Shown here: in pieces, positions 19,046-27,131 of the stretch
Layout of the letters: each line of letters begins with the position of its first letter
Position numbering within the stretch: position 1 is the first letter of the stretch
Assembly: GCF_002305895.1 (NCBI RefSeq)
Contig: NZ_CP022203.1
Coordinates: 3,016,501 to 3,080,500, forward strand
Reading direction: 5' to 3'
Source: Corallococcus macrosporus DSM 14697
GTDB taxonomy: Bacteria > Myxococcota > Myxococcia > Myxococcales > Myxococcaceae
Length of the DNA: 64,000 bases
The notes under the pieces: generated by a model
Database searches by the model: none
The model's input: the letters and a program-made list of their open reading frames with translations, nothing else
Told to the model about the DNA's origin: nothing
Translations under genes and position numbers: made by a program

Positions 19046-19242
19046 ACGACGGGGTGCTCCCTGGTGACGAAAGGTGGGGGCTCCTAGATTCCGAGAAGCC
19101 GCACCCTACCCAACGGAGCGCCGGGACTCCACCGCGCGGCGCCTGCCCGCCCTTCCGGGCGACGCCTCCCCGGCCGCACCCACGCCGGAAATCTCCCTCC
19201 CGACTGCCCGCGTCATTCCGGTGGGCGTGTGTGTTTATTGAT

Positions 19243-19256
19243 ACAACTCAAGTTGT
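19243..19256. promoter_or_regulatory. Palindromic operator candidate upstream of the putative sRNA
   Basis: ACAACT-CA-AGTTGT is a perfect 6+2+6 palindrome, ending 10 bases before the -35 element. The position suits an activator or repressor site. It could equally serve the leftward POT transporter promoter. Confidence 0.5.
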
Positions 19257-19266
19257 CTGGCTGGGT

Positions 19267-19294
19267 TTGACAGACATTGGAATATCCCTATCAT
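19267..19294 (+). promoter_or_regulatory. Sigma-70-type promoter
   Basis: A perfect TTGACA at 19267-19272, 16 bases of spacer, and TATCAT at 19289-19294. It would start transcription near 19301. No coding gene lies downstream on this strand before the terminator. Confidence 0.65.
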
Positions 19295-19300
19295 TTCCCG

Positions 19301-19374
19301 TGATGTCATTCCTCCAAGGTGGTGCGGGGGGATGGGGGTGAATGAAGGCACCCCCGTCCCCCCGCTCCATTTTT
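19301..19374 (+). ncRNA. Candidate small RNA, about 74 nt
   Basis: Inferred from a consensus-like promoter (19267-19294) followed within about 30 bases by a self-contained terminator. No open reading frame of note lies between. The 5' part (about 19301-19323) would be single-stranded and could pair with a target; the rest is the terminator stem. I cannot match it to a known family. Confidence 0.5.
19324..19374 (+). terminator. Very strong intrinsic terminator
   Basis: A 17-pair stem (one G-U pair) with left arm 19324-19340, 8-base loop AATGAAGG, and right arm 19349-19365, then a T-run at 19370-19374. The T-run is on the plus strand only. The stem could also stop uvrA transcripts from the other strand, but without a T-run there. 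Confidence 0.75.
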
Positions 19375-19402
19375 CCCGGAAGGCATTGCGCGGTGCGTCG
19401 TG

Positions 19403-22303
19403 TCAGCCGCGGGCGCCCTTCTTCAGGGGCGCCGCTTCCTCCACGCGCACGCCCACGCGGGCCCTGCGGGCCTTGGTGAGCACGTGGCCCAGGTAGCGGC
19501 CGGTGTGGCTGCCTTCGACCTGGGCGACCTCCTCGGGCGTGCCGGCGGCCAGGATGCGGCCACCGCCCGCGCCGCCCTCCGGCCCCAGGTCGACAATCCA
19601 GTCCGCGCTCTTGATGACGTCCAGGTTGTGCTCGATGACGAGCACGGTGTTGCCCGCCTCCACCAGCCGGTTGAGCACCGACAGGAGCTTGCGGATGTCC
19701 TCGAAGTGCAGGCCGGTGGTGGGCTCGTCGAGGATGTAGAGCGTGCGGCCGGTGGCCACGCGCGCCAGCTCACGCGCCAGCTTGATGCGCTGGGCCTCGC
19801 CGCCGGACAGGGTGGGGGAGGGCTGCCCCAGGCGGATGTAGCCCAGGCCCACGTCATGGAGTGTCTGGAGCACGCGCATGATGTCGCGGTGCGCGCCGAA
19901 GTGCTCCATCGCCTCGCGCACGCTCATGTCGAGCACCTCGGCGACATTCTTGCCCTTGTAGCGCACGCGCAGGGTGGCCTCGTTGAAGCGCTTGCCGGCG
20001 CACACCTCGCACGGGACGTAGACGTCCGCCAGGAAGTGCATCTCCACCAGCTTCACGCCGTCGCCCTCGCAGGACTCGCAGCGGCCGCCCTTGATGTTGA
20101 AGCTGAAGCGGCCCGGCCCGTAGCCGAACGCGCGCGCCTCGGGCGTCATCGCGAACACCTCGCGGATGTTGTCGAAGAGCTTGGTGTACGTGGCCGGGTT
20201 GCTGCGCGGGGTGCGGCCAATGGGGCGCTGGTCGATGTCGATGACCTTGTCCAGGTGCTCCAGGCCGTGCACGGCCTTGTGCTTGCCGGGGGCCTCGCGG
20301 CTCTCATAGAGGTGCCGCGCCAGGGCGGGGAAGAGGATGTCGTTGATGAGCGTGGACTTGCCCGCGCCGGACACCCCGGTGACGGCGGTGAAGACGCCGA
20401 GCGGAATCTCCGCGTCCACGTTCTTCAGGTTGTTCTCCCGCGCCCCCTGGATGACCAGCTTGCGCTTCGGGTCCGGCTTGCGGCGCTCCTGTGGAATCTC
20501 GATTTCCAGCCGCCCGGAGAGGTACGCGCCGGTGGAGCTGGCCTCGTTCGCCATCACCTCCGCCGGCGTGCCCTGGGCCACCACCTGGCCCCCCAGCTCG
20601 CCCGCGCCCGGCCCGAAGTCCACCAGCCAGTCCGCCTCCTCCATCGTCTCCTCGTCGTGCTCCACGACGATGACGGAGTTGCCCAAGTCCCTCAGGCGCT
20701 TGAGCGTCAGCAGCAGCTTGCCGTTGTCGCGCTGGTGCAGGCCGATGGAGGGCTCGTCCAGGATGTAGATGACGCCCGTCAGCTCGCTGCCCATCTGCGA
20801 CGCCAGCCGGATGCGCTGGCTCTCGCCGCCCGACAGCGTGGACGCGGTGCGGTCCAGCATCAGGTAGCCCAGGCCCACGTCCACCAGGAAGGACAGGCGG
20901 CTGCGAATCTCCTTCAGCAGCTCGGTGGCGATCTTCCGCTCGTGGGCGGACAGGGCCAGGTCGCTCAGGAAGCCCAGTGAGTCGGAGATGGTCAGCCGGC
21001 TCAGGTCCACGATGGTGCGCCCGTGCACCTTCACCGCGCGGCTCTCCGGCTTCAGGCGCTCGCCCTTGCAGGACGGGCAGGGCTTGTCGCTGAAGTACTT
21101 CTGGAGCTCGGTGCGGCGCGCCTCGGAGGTGGTCGTCTTGAAGTTGCGCATCATGCGCTCGACCAGGCCCTCCCACTCCATCTTGTACTTGCCGCCCTCG
21201 CCCCACGCGACGGTGAAGGACTTGCCGCTGGCGCCGTACATCAGCGTGTCCTTCTCACGCCTGGTCAGCTTGGCGTAGGGCACGTCCAGATCAATCTTGA
21301 AGGCCTTGGACAGGCTCTCCACGAAGTCGGCCGTCCAGCCCTCGCCGCGGTTCATGCTGCCGGCCCACGGTTCAATGGCGCCGTCCCGGATGCTGCGCGA
21401 GGTGTCCGGGACGATGAGGTCCGGGTCCATCTCCGGCTTGGTGCCCAGGCCGTTGCAGTCCGTGCACATGCCCAGCGGGTTGTTGAAGGAGAAGGACGCG
21501 GGCGTCAAATCCCCGAAGGACAGGCCGCACTTGGAGCAGGCGTTGAGCTCGCTCATCACCCGGTCGGAGGCGAGCGTGCCCTTCTCGTCGGTGATGATGA
21601 TGGTGCCCTTGCCCTCGCGCAGCGCCGTCTCCACGGAGTCGGTGAGGCGCGTCTTCACGTCCGGCTTGAGCACCACGCGGTCGATGACGAGCGCGATGTC
21701 GTGCTTGGACTTCTTGTCCAGCTCGACGCGCTCCTCCAGGCTCTTGAGCGCGCCGTCGATGCGCGCGCGGGAGAAGCCGCGCTTCTGCGCCTCGGCGAGC
21801 AGGTCCTTGTGCTCGCCCTTGCGGTTGGTGACGAGCGGCGCCAGCACCTGGAGCCTGGTGCCCGCGGGCGCCTTGAGGATTTCCTCCACGATCTGCTGCG
21901 CGCTCTGCTTGCCCACCTTCACGCCACAGTTGGGGCAGTGCTGCACCCCGATGGAGGCGTAGAGCACGCGCAGGTAGTCATGGACTTCCGTGACGGTGCC
22001 CACCGTGGAGCGGGGGTTGTTGCTGGCCGCCTTCTGCTCGATGGAGATGGTGGGCGAAAGGCCACGGATGGTGTCGTACTTCGGCTTCTCCATCTGCCCC
22101 AGGAATTGCCGGGCATAGGCGGAGAGACTCTCCACGTAGCGGCGCTGGCCTTCCGCGTAGAGGGTGTCGAAGGCGAGCGAGCTCTTGCCCGAACCGGACA
22201 CGCCGGTGAAGACGACGAGCTTTTTCTTGGGGATGTCCAGGGAGACGTTCTTGAGGTTGTGCTCCTTGGCGCCTCTGAGGGAAATGACGTCGGGCTCGGA
22301 CAT
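19403..22303 (-). CDS. uvrA: Excinuclease ABC subunit A
   Basis: 966 residues. UvrA is the damage-sensing ATPase of nucleotide excision repair and loads UvrB at lesions. It has two ABC ATPase halves. Walker A is GVSGSGKSS near residue 32 and GVSGAGKST near 650; the signatures are TLSGGESQR and TLSGGEAQR. Zinc sites include CSKC/CTDC and CESC/CEVC. The ATG at 22303 (MSEPDVISLRG) is used; the frame is open to 22405 but conservation begins at this Met. It lies far from uvrB-uvrC (54835-58902) but inside the same window. Confidence 0.98.
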   Translation of the reverse strand: MSEPDVISLRGAKEHNLKNVSLDIPKKKLVVFTGVSGSGKSSLAFDTLYAEGQRRYVESLSAYARQFLGQMEKPKYDTIRGLSPTISIEQKAASNNPRSTVGTVTEVHDYLRVLYASIGVQHCPNCGVKVGKQSAQQIVEEILKAPAGTRLQVLAPLVTNRKGEHKDLLAEAQKRGFSRARIDGALKSLEERVELDKKSKHDIALVIDRVVLKPDVKTRLTDSVETALREGKGTIIITDEKGTLASDRVMSELNACSKCGLSFGDLTPASFSFNNPLGMCTDCNGLGTKPEMDPDLIVPDTSRSIRDGAIEPWAGSMNRGEGWTADFVESLSKAFKIDLDVPYAKLTRREKDTLMYGASGKSFTVAWGEGGKYKMEWEGLVERMMRNFKTTTSEARRTELQKYFSDKPCPSCKGERLKPESRAVKVHGRTIVDLSRLTISDSLGFLSDLALSAHERKIATELLKEIRSRLSFLVDVGLGYLMLDRTASTLSGGESQRIRLASQMGSELTGVIYILDEPSIGLHQRDNGKLLLTLKRLRDLGNSVIVVEHDEETMEEADWLVDFGPGAGELGGQVVAQGTPAEVMANEASSTGAYLSGRLEIEIPQERRKPDPKRKLVIQGARENNLKNVDAEIPLGVFTAVTGVSGAGKSTLINDILFPALARHLYESREAPGKHKAVHGLEHLDKVIDIDQRPIGRTPRSNPATYTKLFDNIREVFAMTPEARAFGYGPGRFSFNIKGGRCESCEGDGVKLVEMHFLADVYVPCEVCAGKRFNEATLRVRYKGKNVAEVLDMSVREAMEHFGAHRDIMRVLQTLHDVGLGYIRLGQPSPTLSGGEAQRIKLARELARVATGRTLYILDEPTTGLHFEDIRKLLSVLNRLVEAGNTVLVIEHNLDVIKSADWIVDLGPEGGAGGGRILAAGTPEEVAQVEGSHTGRYLGHVLTKARRARVGVRVEEAAPLKKGARG

Positions 22304-22755
22304 GGGCGGGCGATCTACCACTGAATAGGCGTTCCGGTAGTGGGGAAACACGTCAGGACCGCGGTGGATGCAAGGGAACGCCCTGGGTTGCGTCCCGCAT
22401 CCCACATCCGCCGACTTCCCAGGCGGGCAGGCGGCGGATGACTTCTGGCATGGGGAGGGGACGCGGGGGCACCCGGGCGCGGACCGCCTGGCTGCCTGCC
22501 CCTCCCGGGCGGAGGCTTCGTCTGTGTGGCACCTGGAGTTCCTGAAGGAATTTCAGGAGTGTCCTGTGAGAGGACACCCGCGTTTCCCGTCCGGGCGCTG
22601 GTGTTTCCCTGGGAGGCCAGAGGGTTGCCGCGACGGACCGCGCCCCTCCACTCCGTGGGCGGACCGGGCACCGGGGTTGCAAAGGGCCCCTCGCTGAGCC
22701 GCGAGGCGACCCAGGCCGTGCTCCTGGCGTCTCTCGGTGTGGTGGGGAGGACGTT
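22304..22755. other. Divergent intergenic region between uvrA and the vWA lipoprotein
   Basis: 452 bases without a supportable gene. It must hold both promoters; no clear -10/-35 pair or SOS-type box was recognised. Two adjacent inverted repeats at 22541-22577 are its main feature. Confidence 0.55.
22541..22577 (+). promoter_or_regulatory. Two adjacent inverted repeats
   Basis: CCTGAA-GGAAT-TTCAGG at 22541-22557 and GTGTCCT-GTGAG-AGGACAC at 22559-22577 lie one base apart, both with 5-base loops. They are about 180 bases upstream of the lipoprotein gene. They may be tandem operators or paired RNA hairpins. Confidence 0.5.
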
Positions 22756-25701
22756 ATGCGTGGGGCGTTCGGGTGGGTGGCGTTGGTGGCGGCGATGGTG
22801 GCGGGGGTGGCGTGTGAGCGGCCCGCATCACAGAAGGCGAAGAGCGCCTTCGTCGTCCGGCCGGAGATCGTGGATTTCGGTCCCGCGGCGCTGGGCCATA
22901 CCAAGACGTTCAAGCTGCGAATCGCCAATGCGGGGCGGGCCTCCTACCGGGTGGAGGGCGCCATCTCCAGCGTGCCCAACGTCGACATTCCGCCCTTCGA
23001 GCCCTTCGTCCTGTCCGCGGGCGGCGAGCAGGACATCGAAATCCACTTCAACCCGCAGGTGGAGGGTGAGGTGCAGGGCATGGTGGAGATCCTCACCGAC
23101 GCGGAGGCCGGCGGGCGGGTGCCGGTGTCCGGCCGCGGGGTGAAGGCCTTCATCGAGGTGTCCTCGGAGGCCATCGACTTCGGCAACGTGGCCATGGGGC
23201 TGGTGGAGATGCGTGAGGTGACGGTGCGCAACCCGTCCGACGTGGACAGCCCGCTGTCGCTGGCGGTGCAGGGCGCGGACGCGGACCAGTTCACCGCCGG
23301 GCAGGGGCTGCCCTCCACGCTGGCGCCCGGCGAGGCGCGGGTGGTGCCGGTGGCCTACGCCCCGAGCCGGCTGGGCGCGGCCGAGGCGGCGCTGCACGTC
23401 GTGGTGTGTGACGGCTGTGCGCCGGCGGTGGTGCCGCTGACGGGCAACGGCGTGGCCTCCAAGCTGGAGGTGACGCCGCTGCGCGTGGACTTCGGGCGCG
23501 TGGCGCTGGGCGCCACGGCGGAGCAGGTCATCACCGTGCGCAACCAGGGCTCGCAGCCGCTGAGCTTCACGGGCTCGCAGCTCGTGGACAGCGTGGACGG
23601 CGTCTTCCGCATCACCAGCGCGCCCGTGGTGGCCAACGGCCTGCTGGCGCCGGGCGCGGCGGTGGAGCTGCGGGTGGCCTTCACCCCCACGGCGGTGGGC
23701 GCGGTGCGTGAGGGCCGGGTGGAGATTGGCGTGCGCGAGCAGGGCTCCAGCGCACCGGGCCCCAAGGTGGCGCTGGCCGGCGAGGGCGGCGGTTCGTGCG
23801 TGACGGTGCTGCCCCGGCGCCTGGGCTTCGGCACGGTGGCGGAGGGCATGACGGCGACGCGGGACGTCACCGTCTACAACCGCTGCCGCGAGGACGTCAG
23901 CGTGAGCGACCTCCAGTTGGACACGCGGCAGGGCGGCTACTTCACCCTGGCCCAGGCCCCCGCCAGCGTGACGGTGCCCGCGGGGCAGAACGCGAAGGTG
24001 AGCGTCACCTTCCGGCCCAGGGCGGGCCACGCGGACGTCAGCGCGGGGCGGCTCTCCGTCACGGTGCGCGATGATGGCGCCTCGGCGACGGAGGCGGTGG
24101 AGCTGGAGGGCCGGGGCCGGGTGTTCGCGCCGTGCCAGTACGCGCTGCCCCGGCAGCTCGACTTCGGCAAGGTGCCGGTGGGCGCGGAGGTGGCGCTGGG
24201 GGTGACGCTGCGGAACACGGGCGCGGAGGCGTGCTACCTGGCGTCGATGCAGCTCGCCCAGGGCTCGGACGCCGTCTTCACCGCGACCCCGGTGCGCAAC
24301 GGGGTGCTGGAGCCGGGCGCGAAGGCGACGCTGCTGGTCCGCTTCAAGCCGTCCGAGGAGGGCGGCTTCTCCGGCCTGGCGGAGGCCTGGGTGAACAGCC
24401 CCACGCAGGGGCACCCGCTGGTGGAGCTGCAGGGCGAGGGCGTGGTGGGGTGCTTCGCGGTGCAGCCCACCACGTTGGACTTCGGCGTCTCCAAGCTGAC
24501 GTGCGCCCCGCGCACGCGGGAGCTGGTGGCGGTCAACACGTGCGTCGGGCCCGTCCAGGTGAGCCAGGTGGCCTTCGACGCGGACGCGGGCGAGTTCACC
24601 GTGACGGGCGGCGGCGACGCCCCGTGGACGCTCGCGGGCCAGGACGCGCGGACGCTGACGGCGGCCTACGCGCCGGTGGACGAGGGCACCGACGCGGCGG
24701 CGCTGCGCTTCACGCTGGCGGACGGCGCCGTCTACACCGTGGGGCTGGTGGGGCAGGGCGCGACGAAGGCGGAGCGGACGGACCGCTTCTTCCAGGAGTC
24801 GCAGGCGAAGGTGGACGTGCTCTTCGTGGTCGACAACTCGGGCTCCATGATGGAGGAGCAGCAGAGCCTGGGGCAGAACTTCGCGGCCTTCCTCAGCGCG
24901 GCGAACGTCGCCTCGGTGGACTACCGCATCGGCGTCACCACCACGGGCCTGGACCCGTCGCCGGGCGGCTGGTCCGAGTGTCCGGGCGGCGCGCAGGGCG
25001 GTGAGAATGGCCGCCTGTTCCCCGTGGATGGCTCGCGGCCGCGCATCATCACCCCGGCGACGCCGGATGCCGCGGGCGTCTTCGCCGCCAACACCCACGT
25101 GGGGGTCTGCCATTGGAACGAGCAGGGCCTGGAGGCCGCCTACCGCGCGCTGGCGGACCCGCTGCTCTACAACCACGATGACCCGCGCACCCCGCTGCTC
25201 GACGACGGCAACGGCGGCTTCCTGCGCGACGACGCGCGGCTGGCCATCATCTTCGTGTCGGACGAGGAGGACTTCAGCACGCAGCCGGTGTCCTTCTATG
25301 AGACGTACATGCTGGCGCTGAAGGGCAATGACCGCTCCAAGCTGAGCGTCAACGCCATCGTCGGGCCGTCGGACCTGTCCCGGTGCCCCACGTCCAGCAG
25401 CTCGGGCAGCCGCTACATCCAGCTCGCGGAGGCCACGGGCGGCGTGGTGGACAGCATCTGCACGCCGAACTGGGCCGGCTCGCTGGAGAACCTCTCCGAC
25501 AGCACCTTCGGCGCGAACCGCAAGTTCCCGCTGGCCGAGACGCCGGAGGACCCGGCCAGCATCGTCGTGGACGTGGACGGCGTCCGGGTGACGTCCGGCT
25601 GGCAGTACGACGCCCGTGAGAACGCCATCCTCTTCGACCGCGCCGCGGCCCCCGACGCGGGTTCGTTGGTGGAGGTGACGTACCCTCTGGGCTGCGGCTG
25701 A
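22756..25701 (+). CDS. Surface lipoprotein with six ASH-like repeats and a vWA domain
   Basis: 981 residues. A signal peptide ends in VAGVAC, a plausible but imperfect lipobox with Cys21. Six Ig-like repeats of about 100 residues follow, each opening with a variant of (V/I/L)DFG-x5-G and xxVRN, the choice-of-anchor-D/ASH type. A von Willebrand A domain starts near 690 with the metal site DNSGSM and later DEEDF. A short beta domain follows. Such proteins stand out from the outer surface and bind partners through Mg2+. Adhesion or prey contact is inference. The ATG at 22756 follows GGGGAGG. It is a single-gene unit, converging on the PEP-mutase-like gene 37 bases on. Confidence 0.88.
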   Translation: MRGAFGWVALVAAMVAGVACERPASQKAKSAFVVRPEIVDFGPAALGHTKTFKLRIANAGRASYRVEGAISSVPNVDIPPFEPFVLSAGGEQDIEIHFNPQVEGEVQGMVEILTDAEAGGRVPVSGRGVKAFIEVSSEAIDFGNVAMGLVEMREVTVRNPSDVDSPLSLAVQGADADQFTAGQGLPSTLAPGEARVVPVAYAPSRLGAAEAALHVVVCDGCAPAVVPLTGNGVASKLEVTPLRVDFGRVALGATAEQVITVRNQGSQPLSFTGSQLVDSVDGVFRITSAPVVANGLLAPGAAVELRVAFTPTAVGAVREGRVEIGVREQGSSAPGPKVALAGEGGGSCVTVLPRRLGFGTVAEGMTATRDVTVYNRCREDVSVSDLQLDTRQGGYFTLAQAPASVTVPAGQNAKVSVTFRPRAGHADVSAGRLSVTVRDDGASATEAVELEGRGRVFAPCQYALPRQLDFGKVPVGAEVALGVTLRNTGAEACYLASMQLAQGSDAVFTATPVRNGVLEPGAKATLLVRFKPSEEGGFSGLAEAWVNSPTQGHPLVELQGEGVVGCFAVQPTTLDFGVSKLTCAPRTRELVAVNTCVGPVQVSQVAFDADAGEFTVTGGGDAPWTLAGQDARTLTAAYAPVDEGTDAAALRFTLADGAVYTVGLVGQGATKAERTDRFFQESQAKVDVLFVVDNSGSMMEEQQSLGQNFAAFLSAANVASVDYRIGVTTTGLDPSPGGWSECPGGAQGGENGRLFPVDGSRPRIITPATPDAAGVFAANTHVGVCHWNEQGLEAAYRALADPLLYNHDDPRTPLLDDGNGGFLRDDARLAIIFVSDEEDFSTQPVSFYETYMLALKGNDRSKLSVNAIVGPSDLSRCPTSSSSGSRYIQLAEATGGVVDSICTPNWAGSLENLSDSTFGANRKFPLAETPEDPASIVVDVDGVRVTSGWQYDARENAILFDRAAAPDAGSLVEVTYPLGCG

Positions 25702-25738
25702 GCCCCCGCGGACACGGTGACGCCGCCGGGCGCCCGCT

Positions 25739-26563
25739 TCAGGGCGCGTCCGGCGGCATCAGCGCGTTGATGGCGGCGTAGCTCATCCGGCCCTGCGTCA
25801 GCGGCTCGGAGCGTCCGTCCGCCAGGAAGCCGGAGACCAGGGCCGAGGCCTGGCTCAGGAGCGTCACGGGAATGGAGGTGCCGGCGGAGAGCCGGCGGAC
25901 CCCCAGCCGCCGCAGCGCCTGGGCGTCAGGGAGGCCCGGACGGACCATGGCGTTGACGGGGAGCACCGTCCCCGCCGCGATGGCCTGGAGGCCGGCGGCG
26001 TCCACCAGGGCGGGCACGAAGAGGCCATCCGCCCCGGCGGCGCGGTACTGCTCGGCCCGGGCCAGCGTCTCCTGTTGCCGCAGCGGTTCCGGGACGAGCC
26101 CGCGCAGGTACACGTCCGTGCGCACGTTGATGAAGAGCCGGACCCCCCGCCGCGTGCTGGCCTGCCTCACGCGGGCAAGCTTCTCGCAGAGCGCGGCGGG
26201 CGGGCCGCTGCCGTCCTCGAGGTTGATGCCCACGGCGCCCGCGTCGATGAGCCGCGCGGCCGCCTCCCCCACCTGGGCCGGGTCGTCGGAGTAGCCGCCC
26301 TCGAAATCCACCGTGAGCGGCACGCGGATGACGCGGGTGATGGCGCTCACCGTGGAGAGCAGCCGCTCCAGGGGCAGCGCGTCTCCATCCGGATAGCCAT
26401 GCGTCCAGGCGACGCCCGCGCTCGTGGTGGCGATGGCCTTCGCGCCCAGGCTCTCGATGAGCCGCGCGCTGCCCGCGTCCCAGGCGTTGGGCAGGATGAG
26501 GAGGTCGGGGCCCTGGTGCAGGGCGTGGAACGTTTCGGCGCGATGCGGAGTGTCAGTGCTCAT
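25739..26563 (-). CDS. Isocitrate lyase/PEP mutase family enzyme
   Basis: 274 residues, a compact TIM-barrel of the PEP mutase/isocitrate lyase superfamily. Family marks are LPNAWDAGSARL near 25, the metal-binding DFEGGYSDDP near 88, GINLEDG near 117 and NVRTDVYL near 152. The isocitrate-lyase KKCGH loop is absent, so it is more likely a C-C or C-P bond enzyme such as a 2-methylisocitrate-lyase-like or oxaloacetate-hydrolase-like protein. The substrate is unknown. It overlaps the methylguanine methyltransferase gene by 11 bases and is the last gene of a DNA-alkylation repair operon; a link to that role is not evident. Confidence 0.88.
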   Translation of the reverse strand: MSTDTPHRAETFHALHQGPDLLILPNAWDAGSARLIESLGAKAIATTSAGVAWTHGYPDGDALPLERLLSTVSAITRVIRVPLTVDFEGGYSDDPAQVGEAAARLIDAGAVGINLEDGSGPPAALCEKLARVRQASTRRGVRLFINVRTDVYLRGLVPEPLRQQETLARAEQYRAAGADGLFVPALVDAAGLQAIAAGTVLPVNAMVRPGLPDAQALRRLGVRRLSAGTSIPVTLLSQASALVSGFLADGRSEPLTQGRMSYAAINALMPPDAP

Positions 26564-27131
26564 GGGAAGACGCCTCTCGTGGGGGAAGGGGGGCTGGGGA
26601 GCCTGGCGCATGGCGGCGCTCGTGGTCGAGCAGCCACTGCTTGCGCTGCAGCCCTCCGCCGTAGCCCGTCAGCGCCGCGTTGGCCCCCACCACGCGGTGG
26701 CAGGGGACGACGACGCCAATCGGGTTGGCGCCGTTGGCCATGCCCACGGCGCGCACGGCCTTGGGGCGCCCGATGCGCTGGGCGAGCTGGCCGTAGCTGG
26801 TGGTGGCGCCGGCGGGGATGTCGCGCAGCGCGCGCCAGACCTCCCGTTGGAAGGGCGTGCCCGCGGTGGCCACGGGCAGCGCGTCGATGGCGCCGAGGTC
26901 TCCGCGCAGGTAGGCCCGCATCGCGGCCGTCCTGCCGAACGGGTCGCTCGCGGGCTGGAGCACGTAGCCGTTGGCGCCGTAGTGGAGCCGCAGCAGCCGG
27001 AGCATCCGCTCTTCGTGCTCCTCCCAGTCGACGGCGCGAAGGCAGCCCGCTTCGTCACAGACGACCCGCATCAGGCCGATGGGCGTGGGAGCGCGGTCCA
27101 TGAGCAAACGCAGCGGCGGGGGCATCGTCAT
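26553..27131 (-). CDS. ogt: Methylated-DNA--protein-cysteine methyltransferase
   Basis: 192 residues. It removes O6-alkyl groups from guanine by transferring them to its own cysteine. The active site is IGVVVPCHRVVG, preceded by the DNA-binding helix (SYGQLAQRIGRPKAVRAVG) with its Arg finger. The N-terminal ribonuclease-like domain is short (about 90 residues), as in Ogt. A start at 27131 is preceded by GGAGAG; 27125 and 27101 are alternatives. All of them overlap the 3' end of the Ada/AlkA gene, by up to 77 bases, implying coupled translation. Confidence 0.92.
   Translation of the reverse strand: MTMPPPLRLLMDRAPTPIGLMRVVCDEAGCLRAVDWEEHEERMLRLLRLHYGANGYVLQPASDPFGRTAAMRAYLRGDLGAIDALPVATAGTPFQREVWRALRDIPAGATTSYGQLAQRIGRPKAVRAVGMANGANPIGVVVPCHRVVGANAALTGYGGGLQRKQWLLDHERRHAPGSPAPLPPREASSHEH

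Larger units (their letters stand above)
19046..19402. other. Intergenic region with a promoter-terminator pair and no gene
   Basis: 357 bases between the second POT transporter start and the uvrA stop. No coding frame is supportable. 19205-19320 is unusually AT-rich for this window. It holds a palindrome at 19243-19256, a sigma-70-like promoter at 19267-19294 and a very strong terminator at 19324-19374, all reading rightward. Confidence 0.7.

Noticed and set aside
19301-19374. Match of the candidate sRNA to a known myxobacterial sRNA
   Set aside because: I could not match it from memory and the neighbours differ from those I know, so no name is given.
22304-22755. SOS (LexA) box upstream of uvrA
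   Set aside because: No recognisable LexA-type site; the inverted repeats there have different arms and lie closer to the lipoprotein gene.
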